The translations under genes and the position numbers were made by a program. From the NCBI RefSeq assembly GCF_019038395.1, contig NZ_JAGFXZ010000001.1:1-64000 (forward strand): a stretch of DNA of 64,000 nucleotides. The letters are read 5' to 3'. This DNA comes from Acinetobacter sp. BY419. Its GTDB lineage: Bacteria; Pseudomonadota; Gammaproteobacteria; Pseudomonadales; Moraxellaceae. This document shows positions 17,488-27,682 of the stretch, in pieces; the first letter of the stretch is position 1; each line of letters starts with the position of its first letter. The notes under the pieces were generated by a model that was not told the DNA's origin, searched no databases, and saw nothing but the letters and a program-made list of their open reading frames with translations.

Positions 17488-17862
17488 TTAAGCTTTAGTT
17501 TTACGAGCTGGTAATTTTTCACGAATACGTGCAGCTTTACCAGACAATTCACGTAGGTAGTAAAGTTTAGCACGACGAACGTCACCACGACGTTTCACTT
17601 CGATACCAGCAACGATTGGAGAATGAGTTTGGAATACACGCTCAACGCCAATGCCGCTAGAAATTTTACGTACTGTGAACGCAGAGTTCAGACCACGGTT
17701 TTTCTTAGCAATTACAACGCCTTCAAACGCCTGTAAACGTTCACGGTCGCCTTCTTTTACTTTAACTTGAACAATAACTGTATCACCTGGTGCAAAAGCA
17801 GGGATGTCTTGTTTCAATTGTGCGTTTTCAATTACTTGAACTAAAGGATGCTTACCGCTCAT
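17488..17862 (-). CDS. rplS: 50S ribosomal protein L19
   Basis: Structural protein at the 30S-50S interface. The 124-residue product starts at the ATG at 17862 (GGAGATACCCC before it), giving the usual [12 protein letters not shown]; a longer in-frame reading upstream is not supported. Signature stretches are [20 protein letters not shown] and [11 protein letters not shown], and the tail is basic. It is the last gene of the rpsP-rimM-trmD-rplS operon, separated from trmD by about 185 bases, so an internal promoter or processing site is possible. Confidence 0.96.
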   Translation of the reverse strand: MSGKHPLVQVIENAQLKQDIPAFAPGDTVIVQVKVKEGDRERLQAFEGVVIAKKNRGLNSAFTVRKISSGIGVERVFQTHSPIVAGIEVKRRGDVRRAKLYYLRELSGKAARIREKLPARKTKA

Positions 17863-18047
17863 GGGGTATCTCCAATATGTGCGAGTCAGAAGAGGTCTGA
17901 TCATCGCTGGGTATAGAGGCTAAAGCGCATACACCCGATTATCTTTCCCTTTAGGGTTGACCATCTCAACCATAAAGAGCCTATTAAAGAATACTTAAAT
18001 AATTTTAAGTACTGGCTTGAAGACAGAAATAATTACTCATCCATGCC

Positions 18048-18782
18048 TTACAAATCTTTTAGCCATTTTTTCTGCTGCTTGGTCAGTTCGACTTTTTCCA
18101 CCAACTCTGGGCGGCGTTCAAGTGTACGCTGATATCGCTGCAAAAACCGCCATTTTTCAATATTGGCATGATGCCCGGATTTTAAAATCTCAGGTACGTC
18201 CAATCCTTCAAAATGATCTGGCTTGGTATATTGTGGGCAATCTAGAAGACCATCCACAAATGAGTCTTGCACGTGTGACTGTTCATCAGACATGGCACCC
18301 GGAAGTCTCCGGATAATACTGTCTAATAAAACCATCGCAGGCAGTTCACCACCCGATAACACGTAATCCCCAATTGACCATTCCTGATCAACATATTGCT
18401 GGATCAAACGTTCATCGACACCTTCATAACGTCCGCACAGTACAATGATTCCATCATATTTGACAAAGTCCTGTACTGCAGTTTCATTTAAGGTCTTTCC
18501 TTGTGGTGACATATACACCACAGGAACCTGAACAGCACCTGCTTGCGTTGCAAGCTCTTTGGCATGCTGGATTGCTTTTGCCAGAGGCTCAGCCATCATC
18601 ACCATACCCGGACCACCACCGAATGGACGTTCATCCACGCGTTTATAGTTGCCCGTCGCATAATCGCGAGGGTTGATGCAATGAATCTGCATCAATTCAC
18701 GTTTTGCTGCGCGCCCGCTAATCCCATAGGCTGTAATCGCTTCAAACATTTCAGGAAAAAGCGTAATGACTGCAAAAAACAT
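18048..18782 (-). CDS. trmD: tRNA (guanine-37-N1)-methyltransferase
   Basis: Methylates G37 next to the anticodon, preventing frameshifting. The 244-residue SPOUT enzyme shows the start [32 protein letters not shown], the knot segment [13 protein letters not shown] and [17 protein letters not shown] for S-adenosylmethionine binding. It follows rimM with a 28-base gap in the standard ribosomal operon. Confidence 0.96.
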   Translation of the reverse strand: MFFAVITLFPEMFEAITAYGISGRAAKRELMQIHCINPRDYATGNYKRVDERPFGGGPGMVMMAEPLAKAIQHAKELATQAGAVQVPVVYMSPQGKTLNETAVQDFVKYDGIIVLCGRYEGVDERLIQQYVDQEWSIGDYVLSGGELPAMVLLDSIIRRLPGAMSDEQSHVQDSFVDGLLDCPQYTKPDHFEGLDVPEILKSGHHANIEKWRFLQRYQRTLERRPELVEKVELTKQQKKWLKDL

Positions 18783-18810
18783 CGCAGACTCCCTTATTTC
18801 CGAAAAATTC

Positions 18811-19359
18811 TTAGTAGTCTACGCCCCAATTGACATAGATACGACCAGCTTCAAGATCAACGCGTTGCACCACATCTTTATGCCATGGAATCATGCGCTC
18901 TTCAGCATCAACGCTGTCTGGTGTTGCGTGAACCACCATCACATCGTTAGCACCTGTCTCAAACATTTCATGGATTTTACCGAGATTAACTTCTTGTTCA
19001 GCATCATCCAAACCTAACACTGTTAGACCTTTTAAATCCGACCAATAAAACTCGTCCATTCCTGCTTTCGGAATTTGCGTTTTAGAAATCCAAACATTGG
19101 TGCCAACCAAGCTATCCGCTCCAGTGCGATCAACCACACCTTTCAGCGAAACAACCAAGCCTTTACCATGTGGCTTCCAGCGTTTTACATCGACAATTTG
19201 CCATCCGTCCTTGGTCTCAATGTACCAAGGCAGATAGTCAAATATGTTGCTCATGGGTTCTGTATTGGAATAGACCCAGAGCCACCCATTTAATCCATAT
19301 GCTGAACGCAACTGTCCAATCTGAATACGATCTTCGGGAACATTCTGTGTTGGTGTCAT
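18811..19359 (-). CDS. rimM: 16S rRNA maturation factor RimM
   Basis: Assists assembly of the 30S head domain, binding S19. The 182-residue protein has the N-terminal RimM barrel ([21 protein letters not shown]) and a C-terminal PRC-barrel (from about residue 100, [13 protein letters not shown]). It lies between rpsP and trmD in the operon. Confidence 0.95.
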   Translation of the reverse strand: MTPTQNVPEDRIQIGQLRSAYGLNGWLWVYSNTEPMSNIFDYLPWYIETKDGWQIVDVKRWKPHGKGLVVSLKGVVDRTGADSLVGTNVWISKTQIPKAGMDEFYWSDLKGLTVLGLDDAEQEVNLGKIHEMFETGANDVMVVHATPDSVDAEERMIPWHKDVVQRVDLEAGRIYVNWGVDY

Positions 19360-19386
19360 GGGCTAACTACTACCTAATTCTTAAAA

Positions 19387-19644
19387 TTATGCAGCAGCTG
19401 CAGCTTTCTTAGCTTGAGCAGCTAAAGAAGCAACACGTTCAGAAGGTTGAGCACCTTGTGCTACCCAGTGAGCAAAACGGTCAGCATCTAAACGAAGTTT
19501 TTCTGCTTTACCTTGAGCTGTAGGGTTGAAGAAACCAATACGTTCGATGAAACGACCGTCACGCGCATTGCGGCTATCAGTTACAACAACTTGATAGAAC
19601 GGACGTTTTTTAGCACCACCGCGTGCAAGACGAATTACAACCAT
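19387..19644 (-). CDS. rpsP: 30S ribosomal protein S16
   Basis: First gene of the operon. The 85-residue protein begins [20 protein letters not shown] and has the family stretch [14 protein letters not shown], ending in an alanine/lysine-rich tail. It is needed for 30S assembly. The gap of about 140 bases to the pilin operon upstream should hold the operon promoter. Confidence 0.97.
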   Translation of the reverse strand: MVVIRLARGGAKKRPFYQVVVTDSRNARDGRFIERIGFFNPTAQGKAEKLRLDADRFAHWVAQGAQPSERVASLAAQAKKAAAAA

Positions 19645-19783
19645 GATAGAACCTTATAGTTTTTACGGATTATCCCTGCACCGACCACCGGCACATTTCA
19701 AACCCCTTTCATAGAGGGCAACATTTTACGCGAAGTTTACCCTGAATGAAAGATTAAAAAGTGGGTTGGCTATAATTTTGAAT

Positions 19784-20272
19784 TTAGCGACCGTCCCAGT
19801 TGGAGGTGGCTGATGGTATACATGCTGTACCAGAATCATCTGTACCTTTAGTCCAGCAGCGTTCGCCTTTAAAATTCAAACTAATATGCCCATCACGATA
19901 TTGCATTGAAGTCGAAATTGGCGTTGCGATCAAGACCCATCTTTCAGAACCTAAAGGTGTCGTATCTTTTACAATACCATCTGTGTCAATCCATTTTACA
20001 GCCACTGTATAAAGAGGAGTTTCTTGCTCAGGATAGGCTGCTTTAATCCCAAAATCATTTGCAACCGCACCTTTTACCTTAAAGTTTGCAATCTTATAAC
20101 GCTGTATGTGGGAAGCGATCTGCTGCATACTTGCTTGCATCTCAGTTCTTTTTGTTTTACGCACATGTTCTTGATAGGAAGGATAGGCAATTCCAGCCAG
20201 AATACCAATAATAGCAACAACAATCATTAGCTCAATCAACGTAAAACCTGTCTGTCGATTTTTAATCACCAT
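19784..20272 (-). CDS. comF: type IV pilin-like protein, ComF/PilE type
   Basis: A 162-residue pilin-like protein with a short basic leader and the prepilin-peptidase site [20 protein letters not shown]; Glu 5 of the mature protein is present. The globular part has two cysteines near the end (GERCWTK and GTACIPS) that probably form the D-loop disulfide. As the last gene of the fimT-to-comF operon it corresponds by position to ComF of Acinetobacter baylyi, one of the pilin-like factors needed for natural transformation; the symbol rests on order and is tentative. It overlaps the gene before it by seven bases. Confidence 0.75.
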   Translation of the reverse strand: MVIKNRQTGFTLIELMIVVAIIGILAGIAYPSYQEHVRKTKRTEMQASMQQIASHIQRYKIANFKVKGAVANDFGIKAAYPEQETPLYTVAVKWIDTDGIVKDTTPLGSERWVLIATPISTSMQYRDGHISLNFKGERCWTKGTDDSGTACIPSATSNWDGR

Positions 20273-20727
20273 TCTTCACCTCCTGTGCCACAACTGCTGT
20301 ATGTAATATTTGCCTTTGTTTTATTCTTACATTTCAGACCGGTGCTTGTTTGCAAAAAGGATACATTTGTTCCATCTGAATGAAGTGCTTTGATTACCCA
20401 TTGCTGCCCAGCAGCCTTATACTCACTACCATTCATATCGTCTAGTTTAAGAGTAGTATCAGTTCCATCTTTGATTTCAATAGTATAATTTCTTATAGTT
20501 TGTGGCGTTAAATTAAACCCCTGATAACTGAAATTCCTAGATTTCCACTTGGACAATTCACTAGCTAATCTTTGCAACTCTTGCTGAACTTGAGATGCCT
20601 GTGCACGCCGAACATAATTCTGATAACTAGGAATAGCAATTGCAGCAAAAATTGCCACAATTACCACTACTACCATAAGTTCTATTAGGGTAAAACCTCG
20701 TTCAGCGAATTTATTCGTTTTATTCAT
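20266..20727 (-). CDS. comE: type IV pilin-like protein, ComE/PilE type
   Basis: A 153-residue pilin-like protein with leader [11 protein letters not shown] and the processing site [19 protein letters not shown], then a helix with [18 protein letters not shown]. Two cysteines (GLKCKNK, YSSCGTG) would close the C-terminal loop. Its place between pilY1 and the ComF-type gene matches ComE of A. baylyi. It likely joins the pilus as a minor subunit. The gap to the pilY1 stop is nine bases. Confidence 0.75.
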   Translation of the reverse strand: MNKTNKFAERGFTLIELMVVVVIVAIFAAIAIPSYQNYVRRAQASQVQQELQRLASELSKWKSRNFSYQGFNLTPQTIRNYTIEIKDGTDTTLKLDDMNGSEYKAAGQQWVIKALHSDGTNVSFLQTSTGLKCKNKTKANITYSSCGTGGEEW

Positions 20728-20736
20728 AAACTCACC

Positions 20737-23700
20737 TTAATGAAATTTCTGGTACCAGCGCTGAGGAATTAAGCACATTTGCGTTTCTTCGCTTGCACCA
20801 CCTGCTCCTGTAACTGTAATGGTCATACGCCCACCAGTTGAAATACAGTAATTTGAAGCACTTGTTGGGTGTTCATCACCTGAGCCCCCACCAGCTCCCC
20901 CGCCAGAACCACCACCGGTCCCACTGCCTTTTTTATTGTCATTGCCGACAGTAATGGTGTGAATACCTGCACCAATAAATGAACGTCCTAATCCTGTAGG
21001 ATCAGTACTCTTACATTGACCATAAGGCAAGCAGAAAGTTGTCATCAAACTTGCACCTTTTACGCCTGCACCACAGTCACCAGATAGACCATCTTTACTT
21101 GCATCAAATGTTGAAACAAATAATTTATTATTTAAAGCAACTGGGGTTCCAAAAACTTTTTCCGTCTGCTTGGTATAATCATCGCAATCACCATGTCCTG
21201 TTAGACAGTTAGTGAATTCATAGTACCAACCCTCAGAACTAGCAGGTGCTTTAATCCTGTTATCATTCTTACGATCATCATCGGTAAGCTTAGCTAATTC
21301 TGGAACTTCAATATCTTTAGTTTTCCAGGATGTCGCACCGAATAAATTTTTGCGGGATACATCTTTATCATAAATATTATAAATTGCATCATATTCATAA
21401 CTACTATTTGCAAATAATGGTTTACTACGGTTACCACTGCCTTGAGAAATTAGTCCAAAAATATTGCCATTATCACTATAGAGTGAAAAAGCTGGCATAT
21501 CATAAAAACGAGGGCTTTTGCCTCCACTCGCATGACCATCAAATAGACGAACTGGGGCTTTTACAACCTTACCAATTGTAGATTGTGTATTATCAAAATC
21601 CACACGGAAAATTTGCCCACCGAGATCACCAAAATAGATATGATCTATAAGATCATCGCCATTACGATCTACACTGCGAATTTCACTCACTACACTATAT
21701 TGCATTTCTGCATGGTGAGTACCAACTACACCACTGGTTGTCGTATTTGCACTCGACGTTGCATTAACACTGCCCCACCACAATAAATCTCCTGCTTTGG
21801 TCGTGCCTATATCTTCAGCTGCAAACATATATACACCCGCACCAATTTTGTTAGTTTGGTTATATGCTGGATTTTCATATTCCATATCATAACCACCACC
21901 AACAAACATTACGCGTGTACGCTTTCCAGCCCAAGTCACGAAGCCAATAGTTGGTTTGGACCAGCTTTGTCCCATACAACCCAAGGGGTTCGAATTACTA
22001 CAACTTCCAGATGGATCTATATGAAACTTAAGTTTAGGATTATTGATATTCTGAAGGTTCAACGCATAGTAACTTTTGCCCCCCATACGCAAACCACCAT
22101 ACACATCCTGTACTCCCTTTTGACTACCTTTACCGGTTCCAACAGTTAGATTTCCTGAATCATCAATAACATACTCAGTATATGCAGTCCAAGGTCCATC
22201 TATACCATAAAACAGATTATTCATCCCACCATTAGTTGCTTCAGGTACATCAAGAGCCTTTCTTTGTTTTTCTAGCATCTCATTTGGTATAAATGTAAAT
22301 ACTTCTTCACCTCCACCAGCTTTACCAGACTCTCCAGCTTTCACCACATGCAACATACCTTGTGTTGTACCAAACAAGATGTAGTCTTCGCGATCTGTTG
22401 AATCCATTCTCTTGTCTGTTGTATTGAAAGCAAGTTTGCCTTTATTTGTTAACATAAGTGGATATGAATGCATCACCGCACCAGTTTGACGAAATTCTGG
22501 CTCTAAAATCAAAGCATTCAGATTGGTTGGCGGATTTGCTGCATCAATGTTATATCCTAATGATCGTATTAAATATCCTCTATACTGGTCATACTTGTAC
22601 ACATTATCAGTCAAATCAGTAGGCTTAACTTGTCTTAAATCACCACTAGAAATTCCAGAAAATATAGAATCTCCATCAGAGCCAGAAGAATATTTACGAT
22701 CAGTAAAAACTTTACGCTTTATCGTTCCAGTACCTGGATTATTTAATGGATCTGTTCTTAGAGCCAATTTAGACCAGAATCCACCACGTAAAGCAAATTT
22801 AGTACTTCCTAGAGTGTTCTCATCCATGTCAGCATTATCTGATGTTATCGACTCAGCCCAATAATCAAAATTATCAATAATTTTTCCATCATCATCGACA
22901 ATCTTACTTCCATTCTTGCCTTTTAATACCCCATTTTCATCTACTAAATATTTCTTTAAGTTACCTGCCCATAATTGGAATGTTTTATCTGGCGTTGGCT
23001 GAAATTGTTGATAATAAGCATCATCCTGTAGCACAGCCGGATTTAATGCATCCTTAGGAATGGTTGGCGAACCCGTGGTAACTGAAGGAATTTCTGTGGT
23101 TAAATCATTAATAAAGTGATTGACACTATCTACAACATCTTTCGAACTTGAACCTGAATACCAGCCACCACCTCCACGAATTCCCCATTCCGCAGCTCTT
23201 TTAGTTGCTGTATTGATAGAACCCAATGCAGCTAAATTTTGTTCACGTGTTTTATTGCGATCAAATGATTGGATATCATTAAAGGAATTACCAAAACCTA
23301 CAACTGCGGTTTTAATTTGAACTGTACTTGGATTATCTGTTAATAAACGATTACTAAACTTTAAAACGCAGTCAGTTCCAGTTGCACTCTCAGTACAACT
23401 GAAATTTGAATCGTTTAGTGCATTTCGCATCGCTTTTCGTTCACTGGACTGACCACTTGGTTCACCATCCGTCAGCACATAAATCCCTTGTCCACTACAC
23501 TGTTTTTCTTCGGGAGTTTGACTCAGAGATGAGGGCATCTCGTATTTAGTAGCATTACTAACTTTAGCTGAACTTATTGAGTAGTTAAAACCATTTTCAA
23601 GTGAGCTATCACGAACAATTGGTCCTGTATAGACATAACAAGTACCTGTTTTATTAGAGGTACTGCCTGTAGAACTACCTTTAACTCCTACTGTACATGA

Positions 23701-24735
23701 GGATGCTGTATATTTAGTTAAATCAATAGGTAAGAAGTCAAAATCTCGTGCTGCTGTATTAGTGTGACTTGTTGAAGGCCAGTAATTACATACACCATTT
23801 GTATCCCAGCTCATACATTGAGTATATTTCAGACCTCCATCATTATAAGTAAAGAAGACCTGCTTGCCAGTAGCTCCACTATACAACTCGGCATCATTAA
23901 ATGTTTTAGTACCCATCATGTATGCAGCAGCTTCAGCATAAGCATTTGCTGTTGGAGTACCACCACGAGCATATAATTTGGTCGCTACAGCCTCTAGTAA
24001 CCAGGCACGCTGTTTTTTTGTTATTCCATTAATTTTGACATCTTCATCTAAACGCCGTGCTGGCACCAATATATATCCATTACTACCTGTACCATTAAAA
24101 GAGTAGGCTGACAAGCCAATAATTTTATCATCTGAGATTGCCTGAATCTGATTTCCCTCATTGCCTGTTAGCAAATCAAACATAGCATCTTTGACTCGAG
24201 TAATTCGGTCTGGATATTCACGAATATACCCTTCAAAATAATAGGTATAACTACCAGATGATTCCATAAGTAGACTACTAGTCAACTCTGAAGGCTTGGA
24301 ATTTAAAGTACTACCCCAAGAACAATTAGATCTGTTTTCAGCATTATTATTACATTTTTGCCATCGGTTATGAGCGCCCGATCCAGAGTTTCTCCAAGAA
24401 CGATATTTATAGGTTTTTGTTTCCGCAACTGTACAGAAATATCTTGTGTAACTTGGTGTTGTATTAGAAGCTCTAGTATCAGAGCTATACACACTTGCAC
24501 CTGTGGGAATATCACAAGCGCTAGCATCACCAATTAATTGCGGCGCCCCCATACTTCCGGAAATATCAAATAACATCATCAAGGTAACAGTACCTGAACG
24601 TGCCTGCTGATAAATTTCGATATCACTAGCCTGTGTCGTCGTACTTGCCACCATCATAGTAGATAGTGCAGCAATACTGGCAGTAAGTAATTTACGACGA
24701 CAAGAAATCTGAGTTTTATTTTGTATCGCTTTCAT
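20737..24735 (-). CDS. pilY1: PilY1/ComC pilus tip-associated protein
   Basis: A 1332-residue secreted protein needed for pilus assembly, adhesion and, as ComC in A. baylyi, DNA uptake. After a signal peptide (residues 1-36) comes a von Willebrand A domain whose metal site MLFDISGSMG (Asp 57, Ser 59, Ser 61) is intact. The C-terminal half is the PilY1 beta-propeller, with FGTTQGMLHVV, YGGLRMGGKSYYALNL and a calcium-binding loop DRNGDDLIDHIYFGD near residues 1025-1040. A glycine/serine linker (GGGSGGGAGGGSG) precedes the tail. Fourth-last gene of the minor-pilin operon, 17 bases after pilX. Confidence 0.92.
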   Translation of the reverse strand: MKAIQNKTQISCRRKLLTASIAALSTMMVASTTTQASDIEIYQQARSGTVTLMMLFDISGSMGAPQLIGDASACDIPTGASVYSSDTRASNTTPSYTRYFCTVAETKTYKYRSWRNSGSGAHNRWQKCNNNAENRSNCSWGSTLNSKPSELTSSLLMESSGSYTYYFEGYIREYPDRITRVKDAMFDLLTGNEGNQIQAISDDKIIGLSAYSFNGTGSNGYILVPARRLDEDVKINGITKKQRAWLLEAVATKLYARGGTPTANAYAEAAAYMMGTKTFNDAELYSGATGKQVFFTYNDGGLKYTQCMSWDTNGVCNYWPSTSHTNTAARDFDFLPIDLTKYTASSCTVGVKGSSTGSTSNKTGTCYVYTGPIVRDSSLENGFNYSISSAKVSNATKYEMPSSLSQTPEEKQCSGQGIYVLTDGEPSGQSSERKAMRNALNDSNFSCTESATGTDCVLKFSNRLLTDNPSTVQIKTAVVGFGNSFNDIQSFDRNKTREQNLAALGSINTATKRAAEWGIRGGGGWYSGSSSKDVVDSVNHFINDLTTEIPSVTTGSPTIPKDALNPAVLQDDAYYQQFQPTPDKTFQLWAGNLKKYLVDENGVLKGKNGSKIVDDDGKIIDNFDYWAESITSDNADMDENTLGSTKFALRGGFWSKLALRTDPLNNPGTGTIKRKVFTDRKYSSGSDGDSIFSGISSGDLRQVKPTDLTDNVYKYDQYRGYLIRSLGYNIDAANPPTNLNALILEPEFRQTGAVMHSYPLMLTNKGKLAFNTTDKRMDSTDREDYILFGTTQGMLHVVKAGESGKAGGGEEVFTFIPNEMLEKQRKALDVPEATNGGMNNLFYGIDGPWTAYTEYVIDDSGNLTVGTGKGSQKGVQDVYGGLRMGGKSYYALNLQNINNPKLKFHIDPSGSCSNSNPLGCMGQSWSKPTIGFVTWAGKRTRVMFVGGGYDMEYENPAYNQTNKIGAGVYMFAAEDIGTTKAGDLLWWGSVNATSSANTTTSGVVGTHHAEMQYSVVSEIRSVDRNGDDLIDHIYFGDLGGQIFRVDFDNTQSTIGKVVKAPVRLFDGHASGGKSPRFYDMPAFSLYSDNGNIFGLISQGSGNRSKPLFANSSYEYDAIYNIYDKDVSRKNLFGATSWKTKDIEVPELAKLTDDDRKNDNRIKAPASSEGWYYEFTNCLTGHGDCDDYTKQTEKVFGTPVALNNKLFVSTFDASKDGLSGDCGAGVKGASLMTTFCLPYGQCKSTDPTGLGRSFIGAGIHTITVGNDNKKGSGTGGGSGGGAGGGSGDEHPTSASNYCISTGGRMTITVTGAGGASEETQMCLIPQRWYQKFH

Positions 24736-24752
24736 CTTTTCCTACTCCCGTA

Positions 24753-25514
24753 TTACACAAAGTCTTGAGCAATCACATATTCAGTGACTGTCGATTCAAA
24801 AGGCACATTGAGTTCAGACAAACACTGAGTCACACTTTTATCAGCACCCGTCGCTGGAGTTACACTACTTGGAATCACCACTTCATTCATATGAGATTCA
24901 AAACATTCATCAATTTTCGATTTTTCTGCTGTGGCCAAAGCAGGCATGATTGAAACTGAAAAAACTTTAACTGGCTTACTACGTTGTAATTTGACAGTAC
25001 TGTCATCTGTTCCTAAAATTTGCCCATAAAATGGATCTTTTTCTGCTTCTGTTGAATATTTAACCGCAACTTGAGTCATGACAGCCTTCCGACCACTCGT
25101 GAAAAAATTTGTTCCGCTTTCATTTGTTTTGCAATAACCATCTTTACCCAAGCTCTCATTTTTAGGCTTTGTATCAGGTGCATTCCATTCAATAATGCTT
25201 GCACGAGTAATCTCAAAAAAATCTGCTTTGTCAGCACCACGAAAACAGAACACCAACTCTTTATCTTTATTCAAAGCACCATCAATATATCCAAACATTC
25301 CACTACTACTTAATGCTTGAATAATATTATTTTCTTTTTCCACATTAAAAAATGCAGCATCTCCATTCTGGAGCATTAATTGAGCGGTCTGGCTATTGGT
25401 GGCAATATTTAAAGTCACCATACTTTGACGAATTGCCAAGGTTCCGATGACCGTAATAGCAACAAGTAGAATAAGAACAACGATTAATGTTGCCCCTCGC
25501 TGACTTCTCTTCAT
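24753..25514 (-). CDS. pilX: minor pilin PilX family
   Basis: A 253-residue protein with the PilX start RSQRGATLIVVLILLVAITV, where a GAT replaces the GFT of ordinary pilins, as usual for PilX, and the mature protein lacks Glu 5. It is thought to sit at the pilus tip with PilV, PilW, FimU and PilY1. The coding region overlaps pilW by four bases (ATGA), indicating translational coupling. Confidence 0.85.
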   Translation of the reverse strand: MKRSQRGATLIVVLILLVAITVIGTLAIRQSMVTLNIATNSQTAQLMLQNGDAAFFNVEKENNIIQALSSSGMFGYIDGALNKDKELVFCFRGADKADFFEITRASIIEWNAPDTKPKNESLGKDGYCKTNESGTNFFTSGRKAVMTQVAVKYSTEAEKDPFYGQILGTDDSTVKLQRSKPVKVFSVSIMPALATAEKSKIDECFESHMNEVVIPSSVTPATGADKSVTQCLSELNVPFESTVTEYVIAQDFV

Positions 25515-26524
25515 TGTCCTCTCTCCCCAAAAGTATTACGCAGTGCAACTGTTTGAGAGACCACCTGACGGACATATTTATTGGTTGTATTGGTTGGCAC
25601 TTTCACTCTTACTTTTTTATCAAGTACTTGGAATTCCTGATCATCTTTGATCATTGATTCATTTCCCACACCTTGCGCAGAACGAACCACGGCCCCTAAT
25701 TGAACAGACAATATACGTGGTCGGGGAGCAGCGAGTGTCATATAGTCATCAATAGAAATATATCTAAGCTTTTCACCATTCTGAATTCCAAGCATGACGT
25801 GAAAATAATCGACCCGCTTCATAATAATTTCACCATTATTACCAAAAGATTCGATCTTATCTGGCAACGGAGTACCCGATTCACTGTACCACCCGGCATC
25901 ACACGCCAAGGCCAAAGCAGTATTAGGTTCCTTGCTATCTTTATTTGAATCTTCTCTTAGAAAATAACGCTGCACAATTATGCGCAATGGAGTTTCAACT
26001 GCTCCTGTCATTACTGGAAACTTGATTTCTTCTCCTTCACAGTCAAAACCTCCAACCCAATTACTACCCACTCTTGTATATCGAGGCTTATACTGAATGA
26101 CCAGCTGATCACTACTTTCACCTTGCACATTCGATAAACCTGTAGTTCCACTCGATAATAAGTTTGTTGCTACTGTTGTTCCTATTAAACTTTCAGGCAA
26201 ATTACTATGGATAATGTTCGGTGTAACCGTTGTATCCTTAAAACCATTAGCACTAGAAGTGAGTACAATCCCACCATGGATTGTTCGATCATTGATTTCA
26301 GAATTTCGGCTATTCAGGTTTGCATGTCTGATATCCTGTGTGATGTATCCCAATCCAAAGTTCGCATCATCTTGAATATTTGCAAATCCTTGTTGTAATG
26401 CACTGCTTTTCTGTCCTGTCATAAACAACATAATCGCTGCAGCCATGATAATCAGTCCCAGTGCCAGTGATATCATTAACTCAATCAGGGTAAAACCCGT
26501 CTGTTTATATGGATTTGATGGCAT
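25511..26524 (-). CDS. pilW: minor pilin PilW family
   Basis: A 337-residue pseudopilin-like protein with site [20 protein letters not shown] and a large, mostly beta globular domain containing DDANFGLGYITQDIRHAN, a PilW-family feature. Part of the priming complex at the pilus tip. It begins three bases after the pilV stop. In A. baylyi the gene at this position has been linked to competence (comB is in this cluster), but I cannot fix which name applies. Confidence 0.85.
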   Translation of the reverse strand: MPSNPYKQTGFTLIELMISLALGLIIMAAAIMLFMTGQKSSALQQGFANIQDDANFGLGYITQDIRHANLNSRNSEINDRTIHGGIVLTSSANGFKDTTVTPNIIHSNLPESLIGTTVATNLLSSGTTGLSNVQGESSDQLVIQYKPRYTRVGSNWVGGFDCEGEEIKFPVMTGAVETPLRIIVQRYFLREDSNKDSKEPNTALALACDAGWYSESGTPLPDKIESFGNNGEIIMKRVDYFHVMLGIQNGEKLRYISIDDYMTLAAPRPRILSVQLGAVVRSAQGVGNESMIKDDQEFQVLDKKVRVKVPTNTTNKYVRQVVSQTVALRNTFGERGQ

Positions 26525-26526
26525 GA

Positions 26527-27033
26527 TTAATACACCTCCATAATCAAACAGGTTGATGACGGATCATAAACTGTCCCAGTCGTACAATTTCCTGCATCTT
26601 TTTGACCATCTGTTGCTGCTGTATTACCCCAAGCAACATAGATACATTTACGATCATCACTATTACCTTGGCACTCTAACAAGTTGACGGTCATTCCTAC
26701 CGAGTTAGCATGCTGCACGACCTGTGCCACGTCATAACCTGCCATCTCTTCTGTCGAACACTCTTCTTCTGAACAATTTTTACTATATTCAGCCTGAGCC
26801 TCCGCATCTGCTATTTCATCCACATAATCATCCAAAGCACCACGATTCACCCTGATTCTTTCAGCAAAATCTCGTGATAGATTAACTGCCTGAAGTCGAT
26901 AGCTCCCTTCAGAAGTCGCTTCAACTGCCCTATACTGCAAAGCAATAAATCCCAACACACCCAATGCAAGAATAAAAAGAGCTACTAAAATTTCTATCAT
27001 TCCAACCCCTAATTGGTGCTTTGTATGTTGCAT
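26527..27033 (-). CDS. pilV: minor pilin PilV family
   Basis: A 168-residue prepilin with the PilV-type start GVGMIEILVALFILALGVLG; the domain then shows LQYRAVEATSEGSYR and AVNLSRDFAERIRVNRGA. I use the ATG at 27033, whose A is also the last base of the preceding TAA stop and which has GAGGGG seven bases upstream; the in-frame TTG six bases earlier is less likely. Minor subunit of the pilus tip complex. Confidence 0.87.
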   Translation of the reverse strand: MQHTKHQLGVGMIEILVALFILALGVLGFIALQYRAVEATSEGSYRLQAVNLSRDFAERIRVNRGALDDYVDEIADAEAQAEYSKNCSEEECSTEEMAGYDVAQVVQHANSVGMTVNLLECQGNSDDRKCIYVAWGNTAATDGQKDAGNCTTGTVYDPSSTCLIMEVY

Positions 27034-27521
27034 TAGCAATCCCCCTCGCTAATTAGTTGGAGTGTACCCATTTTTGTTATTGTTATTATTTTTGATTTAT
27101 CACCACCTGCTTTATCGCAGATTACAATCGTTGTATCTGAACTTGCTCCTTTTACCTTGCCCGTCATTTCAAATGTAATTGAGGTTTCAGTTCCCGACAG
27201 TATCGACTTTCCAGCCGGCCCCCAAAGATGTAATAAACTACTATCCCTTTGCTTCTTTAATGTGCTGTCAGCTGCAATTTCCTTAGCGCGCTCAATAAAT
27301 TTTTCTTTATCTTCCACAATTTCAAGTTTTACATCTTGACGCACTAAAACTGCTTGTGATCGTGCTTCTTTAATTAAGCCTGCTAAATCATGTGTACTCT
27401 TGGACAAGTTTTGCCGGCTCACAAGATCCCCAAAAGAAGGAGCAGCCATTCCAGCAATAATCGCTAGCACCGCAATCGTTACCATCAGCTCAATTAAGGT
27501 AAACCCCTGAATTTTACGCAT
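27033..27521 (-). CDS. fimT: minor pilin FimT/FimU (GspH family)
   Basis: A 162-residue GspH/FimT-type prepilin starting at the ATG at 27521, which has GGGAGGGGAGT before it; the longer upstream reading adds a spurious hydrophobic segment. Processing site [20 protein letters not shown], then SRQNLSKSTHDLAGLIKEAR with the SQA motif typical of the family. FimT has DNA-binding roles in transformation in some species, FimU is structural; sequence alone does not decide. First gene of the minor-pilin operon. Confidence 0.85.
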   Translation of the reverse strand: MRKIQGFTLIELMVTIAVLAIIAGMAAPSFGDLVSRQNLSKSTHDLAGLIKEARSQAVLVRQDVKLEIVEDKEKFIERAKEIAADSTLKKQRDSSLLHLWGPAGKSILSGTETSITFEMTGKVKGASSDTTIVICDKAGGDKSKIITITKMGTLQLISEGDC

Positions 27522-27604
27522 ACTCCCCTCCCCTAAGTCTAAGATTGACCCACATAAACTATTACTTATTAAAATTACAAAAACTACACACAATAGATAA
27601 AAGG

Positions 27605-27643
27605 TATAAAAAAACAGATAATTGCCAAAAACCAATTATCTGT
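27605..27643 (-). terminator. rho-independent terminator after ispH
   Basis: On the minus strand ACAGATAATTG and CAATTATCTGT form a perfect 11-base stem with an eight-base loop and eight T behind it. It separates ispH from the minor-pilin operon. Confidence 0.93.
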
Positions 27644-27682
27644 CAATTCTTAAAAAATTCAGAATGTTAAGTATTTAACACT

